Shown: positions 5,345 through 8,704 of the stretch, in pieces
How positions within the stretch are numbered: the stretch's first letter is position 1
Layout: each line of letters begins with the position of its first letter
DNA from: Clostridium sp. UBA5530
GTDB taxonomy: Bacteria; Bacillota; Clostridia; Clostridiales; Clostridiaceae
DNA: 8,704 nt
Reading direction: 5' to 3'
Assembly: GCA_002423705.1 (NCBI GenBank)
Contig: DINW01000027.1
Location: 72,801-81,504, forward strand
The notes under the pieces: generated by a model
Told to the model about the DNA's origin: nothing
The model's database searches: none
What the model saw: the letters and a program-made list of their open reading frames with translations, nothing else
Translations under genes and position numbers: made by a program

Positions 5345-6379
5345 TCATTTTTTTTGGGTACTTAAGTAACTTCTTCTTAACTGCCCACAAGCTGCATTTA
5401 TATCTGTCCCCATTTCTCTTCTTACTGTTGTATCAATGCCACTATCACTTAATACTTTTGAAAATTCTTTTATCTTTACTATATCGGACTTTTCAAACTT
5501 ATTCTCTTTAATCTCATTTATAGGAATTAAATTCACATGGCATAATAACCCTTTTAGTAGATAAGCTAAAGATCTTGCCTCTTCTTTATTATCATTTACA
5601 TCCTTTATAAGGGCATATTCAAAGGTTATTCTTCTTCCTGTAGTTTTTATGTAGTATTTGCATGCATTAATTAATTCCTCTAAAGAGTATTGATTAGCTA
5701 TTGGCATTATCTCTTTTCGCTTTTCATTGCTATAAGCATGTAAGGATATAGCTAATGTTATTTGACTATTTAGATCCGCTAAGTCTATTATTTTAGGAAC
5801 AATACCACAGGTTGATAATGTTATGTGTCTTTGACCTATATTAAGACCATATTCAGCATTAAGCAGTGTTATGAATTTTATAACATTATCATAATTGTCC
5901 AATGGCTCTCCGCTACCCATAAGAACTATGTTAGAGACTCTTTCTTCAATAAGATTTTGAGCAGCTAATACTTCCCCTAACATTTCCCCTGGCTTAAGAT
6001 TTCTTATTCTTCCACCTATAGTAGAAGCACAAAACTTGCATCCCATTCTACAGCCAACCTGAGTAGAAACACATAATGAAATTCCATGATGGTATTTCAT
6101 TACTACGCATTCTATTATATTTCCATCTTCAAGAGAAAGCAAAAGTTTTTTTGTATCTCCATCCTTAGATATATATTGGTATTCCACAGATGGAATATGA
6201 ATATAAAAAGCACTTTTTAATTTTTCCTTAGATTCCTTAGATAAGTTTTTCATATCTTCGAATTTAAAGATTCCCTTATAAATCCAATCCATTATTTGTT
6301 TTGCTCTAAAGGCCTTTTCGCCATTTAATTCCATCCATTTTTTTAGTTCTTCTAAAGATAAGTCAAGTATGTTCTCCAT
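5345..6379 (-). CDS. rlmN: dual-specificity 23S rRNA A2503 / tRNA A37 C2-methyltransferase (radical SAM)
   Basis: A 344-aa radical-SAM enzyme that makes 2-methyladenosine at A2503 of 23S rRNA, in the peptidyl-transferase centre, and in E. coli also at A37 of some tRNAs. The [4Fe-4S] site is C110-x3-C114-x2-C117 (CRMGCKFC). C331 in the GTDINAACGQLR motif is the position that carries the methyl group in E. coli RlmN (C355), and C103 aligns with resolving C118. GEPLDNYDNV (157-166) is the SAM-binding motif, here preceded by Ser156 where many members have Met. The N-terminal helical region (1-60) matches the RNA-binding accessory domain. No Cfr-like signs: neighbours and length fit the housekeeping gene. 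AGGAG, embedded in the last codons of rsmB, lies 7 nt before the ATG; the intergenic gap is 3 nt. Confidence 0.96.
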   Translation of the reverse strand: MENILDLSLEELKKWMELNGEKAFRAKQIMDWIYKGIFKFEDMKNLSKESKEKLKSAFYIHIPSVEYQYISKDGDTKKLLLSLEDGNIIECVVMKYHHGISLCVSTQVGCRMGCKFCASTIGGRIRNLKPGEMLGEVLAAQNLIEERVSNIVLMGSGEPLDNYDNVIKFITLLNAEYGLNIGQRHITLSTCGIVPKIIDLADLNSQITLAISLHAYSNEKRKEIMPIANQYSLEELINACKYYIKTTGRRITFEYALIKDVNDNKEEARSLAYLLKGLLCHVNLIPINEIKENKFEKSDIVKIKEFSKVLSDSGIDTTVRREMGTDINAACGQLRRSYLSTQKK

Positions 6380-6382
6380 GTT

Positions 6383-7711
6383 TTAACTCCTGCTAAGTTT
6401 TTTTAGTTTCGCTATAAAGAATCCATCCATATATTTATTAGGTAGTACCGTAATAAAGCCTTCTTTATGATATATTATATTAGGACTATTCCCTAAAAAT
6501 ATCTTCTCTAAAACAAAATCCTTATGTTTTTTTAAAAACCAATTTATATTTTCTTCATTTTCTTCTTTATTTATAGTACATGTAGAGTATAATAAAGTGC
6601 CACCAGCTTTTACATAATGGGCCCCATTACTCAATATGTTTCTTTGAGTTTCTATTAAATTTTCAATTTTAGTTAGAGATTTGCTCCATTTAATCTCAGG
6701 TTTTTTTCTTATAATTCCAAGCCCTGAGCAGGGTACATCTAACAATACTCCATTGGCCCTGTTTACATATTTACCTTCAAGTTTAGTTGCATCACTAATT
6801 TCCCAGGAAATATTTTCCAAACCTAACCTTTTAGCATTTTCCTCTATTAGTTTTAATTTATGAGGATATATATCGAAGGCATAAACCATTCCTCTATTAT
6901 TTAGTATTTCCCCTAAATGAGTAGCTTTCCCTCCTGGGGCGCTGCACATATCTAGTATCACATCATTTTCCTTTAAATCTAAAAGTGGACTTACAGCCAT
7001 AGCGCTCTCATCTTGTACTGTAAAATAACCTTCCTTAAAAAGACTATTTTTTTCTATAGAACTGCCCTTATTTATTATAATGGCTTCTGGACACAAATAT
7101 CCTTCTTCTACATCATATCCTTCCTTTTCTAAAAGTTCAAAAACTTCATCATAGGAAGTCTTAAGAGAGTTAACTCTAACGGTGACCATTGGAGTATTAT
7201 TTAATCCCTCCAATATTTTTTCTGTTTTTTCCATTCCATATTGCTTTATTATAAGCTTTACAATCCATTTAGGAAAGGAATACTGAAAGCAGAGTTTTTC
7301 CACATGTCCCTTTGGATCTATAGGTTTATTTGGATCTCTTAAATAACTTCTAAGGACCCCATTAACAAACTTAGAGGCCTTCATAGAAATATCCTTACTC
7401 AATGAAACACCTTCATTTACTACTGCATAGCTAGGTACTTTATCCAGGTATCTTATTTGATATATAGATATCCGTAATATATTCAATATTTCCTTTTGAA
7501 TTTTACCTAATTCTATAGATGAATAGTTTTCTAGTATTTTATCTATAGTATATTTATATTTAATTGTTCCGTATACTATTTCTGTTATAAGACCCTTATC
7601 CTTGTCATTGAATTCATTATTAGTCAGACATTTGTTCAAAGCTATGTTAGAATATCCATTATTATAAAAAACTTCTGTCAAAATATTAATTGCTGCTAAT
7701 CTACTATTCAT
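6383..7711 (-). CDS. rsmB: 16S rRNA (cytosine-967-C5)-methyltransferase
   Basis: A 442-aa protein of normal length, acting on 16S rRNA m5C967. The N-terminal NusB-like RNA-binding domain (about 1-130) has the RLAAINIL opening and SYAVVNEGVSLSK helix. The C-terminal Rossmann methyltransferase has SAM motif I DMCSAPGGKATHL (254-266), an acidic residue D280 after the second strand, motif IV DVPCSGLG (325-332) with C328, and motif VI STCT (376-379) with nucleophile C378. The presence of both cysteines is the hallmark of the RsmB/RsmF m5C group. AAGGAG lies 5 nt before the ATG, and the gene starts 15 nt after the zinc-peptidase stop. It sits between fmt and rlmN, matching the common Firmicute order of translation genes. 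Nothing unusual seen. Confidence 0.96.
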   Translation of the reverse strand: MNSRLAAINILTEVFYNNGYSNIALNKCLTNNEFNDKDKGLITEIVYGTIKYKYTIDKILENYSSIELGKIQKEILNILRISIYQIRYLDKVPSYAVVNEGVSLSKDISMKASKFVNGVLRSYLRDPNKPIDPKGHVEKLCFQYSFPKWIVKLIIKQYGMEKTEKILEGLNNTPMVTVRVNSLKTSYDEVFELLEKEGYDVEEGYLCPEAIIINKGSSIEKNSLFKEGYFTVQDESAMAVSPLLDLKENDVILDMCSAPGGKATHLGEILNNRGMVYAFDIYPHKLKLIEENAKRLGLENISWEISDATKLEGKYVNRANGVLLDVPCSGLGIIRKKPEIKWSKSLTKIENLIETQRNILSNGAHYVKAGGTLLYSTCTINKEENEENINWFLKKHKDFVLEKIFLGNSPNIIYHKEGFITVLPNKYMDGFFIAKLKKLSRS

Positions 7712-7726
7712 ATGTTCTCCTTATAT

Positions 7727-8407
7727 TTAATCATCTCTTCTGCTTATTATAATAAGCCTTAGAAGTTGTGAAATAGCCATAAGTGCTGCAGCTACATAAG
7801 TCATAGCCGCTGCATCTAAGACCTTCTTAGCACCTACTACTTCATCTCCGTAAAGTATGTCTCTATCTTTAATTTCCTTTAGTGCTCTAGCTGATGCATC
7901 AAATTCTACAGGCAAAGTTATTAGCTGAAAAATTACTACTGCCGCAAATAATAATATACCTGCTGACACTAATGGTTGTATTCCTAAAACTAAACCTAGG
8001 AAAAACAATATCCATGAAAAATTTGAACCTATATTTGCCATAGGAACTGCTGCACTTCTTAGCTTTAATGGTCCATAAGCATTTTTATGTTGAATTGCAT
8101 GACCCACTTCGTGGGCCGCTACTCCTATAGATGCTACAGAAGTTCCATAATATACATCTTGTGATAATCGTAAAACCTTTTTAGATGGATCGTAATGATC
8201 TGATAGCTTACCTTGAGTAACCTCTATAGGTATATAATTTAATCCATTAGAATCTAAAATAATCCTTGCTACCTCTGCTCCATTATACCCTTTATAGCTA
8301 GCAACCTTTACATATTTATTAAAGGTTGAATTTACTTTAGTTTGGGCCCATAAAGAAATAATAATTGCAGGTATTAAAATCAAGTAAGTACTATCATAAT
8401 AGAACAC
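7727..8407 (-). CDS. membrane-bound zinc metallopeptidase, YugP family
   Basis: A 226-aa protein of the Zn_peptidase_2 (YugP-like) family. An N-terminal hydrophobic segment (about 6-20) is followed by a soluble part containing AAHEVGHAIQH (97-107), where H99, E100 and H103 form the zinc/catalytic motif. Then come one or two membrane segments (about 131-166), VEFDASARAL (167-176) with E168 as probable third zinc ligand, and a last hydrophobic segment (about 200-221) before an RRDD tail. The substrate is unknown; the family has remote similarity to HtpX/Ste24-type proteases. The start is GTG at 8407-8405: AGGAGG (8420-8415) is 7 nt upstream, and the frame has no other start nearby. An out-of-frame ATG at 8409 overlaps it (ATGTG). 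It lies 13 nt after fmt and 15 nt before rsmB. Confidence 0.9.
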   Translation of the reverse strand: MFYYDSTYLILIPAIIISLWAQTKVNSTFNKYVKVASYKGYNGAEVARIILDSNGLNYIPIEVTQGKLSDHYDPSKKVLRLSQDVYYGTSVASIGVAAHEVGHAIQHKNAYGPLKLRSAAVPMANIGSNFSWILFFLGLVLGIQPLVSAGILLFAAVVIFQLITLPVEFDASARALKEIKDRDILYGDEVVGAKKVLDAAAMTYVAAALMAISQLLRLIIISRRDD

Positions 8408-8420
8408 ATTTATTCCTCCT

Positions 8421-8704
8421 TTACTTTAAAATCAATCCCTTATTTATGGAATTTCCATTTAAATAATCCTTAATCTTCATTTGTTTACCATTAGGAAACT
8501 GAATTTCCTTTATTAAAATAACTCCATCTTTAGTTGCAACTTCAATTCCTTCCCCATTGACTTCCAATATGGTTCCAGGGCTTTCCTTGGATTTTTTTTC
8601 TATGACCGAAGATTTATATATCTTCATGGTACTATCATCATACATTGTATACGCAATTGGCCATGGGTTCATTCCTCTTATATGGTTATGAATATCCAAT
8701 GAAC
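8421..8704 (-). CDS. fmt: methionyl-tRNA formyltransferase, C-terminal part (5' end outside window)
   Basis: The frame runs off the window edge and ends at TAA (8423-8421), giving the last 94 or so residues. The opening HNHIRGMNPWPIAYT is the conserved junction of the C-terminal domain of Fmt, which binds the acceptor stem of initiator tRNA; the rest (MKIYKSS..., GTILEV, LIKEIQFPNGK, KDYL) is the OB-like C-terminal domain. Fmt formylates Met-tRNAi using 10-formyltetrahydrofolate. The N-terminal catalytic domain is outside the window. A TTG at 8699 could be called a start but is only an internal codon: the frame stays open to the edge and the domain is incomplete. It is the first visible gene of the operon; def and priA commonly lie upstream in clostridia. 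Confidence 0.93.
   Translation of the reverse strand, partial: SLDIHNHIRGMNPWPIAYTMYDDSTMKIYKSSVIEKKSKESPGTILEVNGEGIEVATKDGVILIKEIQFPNGKQMKIKDYLNGNSINKGLILK

Noticed and set aside
5331..5390. Longer N-termini for the phosphatase, from 5390 or 5348
   Set aside because: The 5390 start is inside rlmN and adds residues not seen in the family. The 5348 ATG overlaps the rlmN stop but has no ribosome binding site, whereas 5330 has a strong one.
5911..5913. Ser156 in place of the common Met in the RlmN GMGEPL motif as a sign of altered function or a Cfr relative
   Set aside because: All cluster and methyl-carrying cysteines are present, the length and context are those of the housekeeping enzyme, and this position is not catalytic as far as I know.
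8421..8699. A separate 92-aa gene starting at TTG 8699
   Set aside because: The frame continues to the window edge and the protein is plainly the C-terminal domain of Fmt, so it is a truncated view of a longer gene.

Overview
The window looks like a chromosome segment of a low-GC, spore-forming Firmicute, most likely Clostridium sensu stricto. The reasons are the AT-rich codon use, strong GGAGG-type ribosome binding sites, the order fmt - zinc peptidase - rsmB - rlmN - stp - prkC - rsgA - rpe - thiN - spoVM - rpmB, and a sporulation gene. The species cannot be named from what is visible.

Layout: positions 1-96 (+) hold the 3' end of rpmB (ribosomal protein L28). A long hairpin at 93-146 ends both rpmB and the converging minus-strand genes. 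Everything else is on the minus strand. Reading down from 8704, the genes are the 3' end of fmt, a membrane zinc peptidase (YugP family), rsmB, rlmN, stp (PP2C phosphatase), prkC (PASTA kinase), rsgA, rpe and thiN. Gaps are 0-18 nt or the genes overlap (rsgA/rpe by 4 nt, stp/prkC by 23 nt), so this is one tight operon. It joins initiator-tRNA formylation, rRNA modification and 30S maturation to a Ser/Thr kinase-phosphatase pair that senses the cell wall. In Bacillus subtilis the RsgA orthologue (CpgA) is a known PrkC/PrpC substrate.

The stretch 97-509 looks empty in a simple ORF scan but is densely used. Just after the thiN stop there is a strong hairpin plus T7 tract (452-502, T tract 443-449), read as the operon terminator. 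Overlapping its end begins a small two-helix membrane protein (280-444, 54 aa, non-ATG start). It is followed by spoVM (184-252, 22 aa), the amphipathic peptide that in B. subtilis localises the spore coat by sensing forespore membrane curvature. A TATAAT-like -10 lies in the loop of the terminator hairpin. Transcripts starting there would carry only the 3' arm and so escape termination, which would let the two small genes be expressed separately from the housekeeping operon. That part is inference.

Two start codons need correction from the longest ORF: stp starts at 5330 and prkC at 4612, each set by a strong ribosome binding site. No tRNA, rRNA, CRISPR array, insertion sequence or phage gene was seen, and there is no wholly new system. 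The novelty is concentrated in the small-gene and regulatory stretch between thiN and rpmB.
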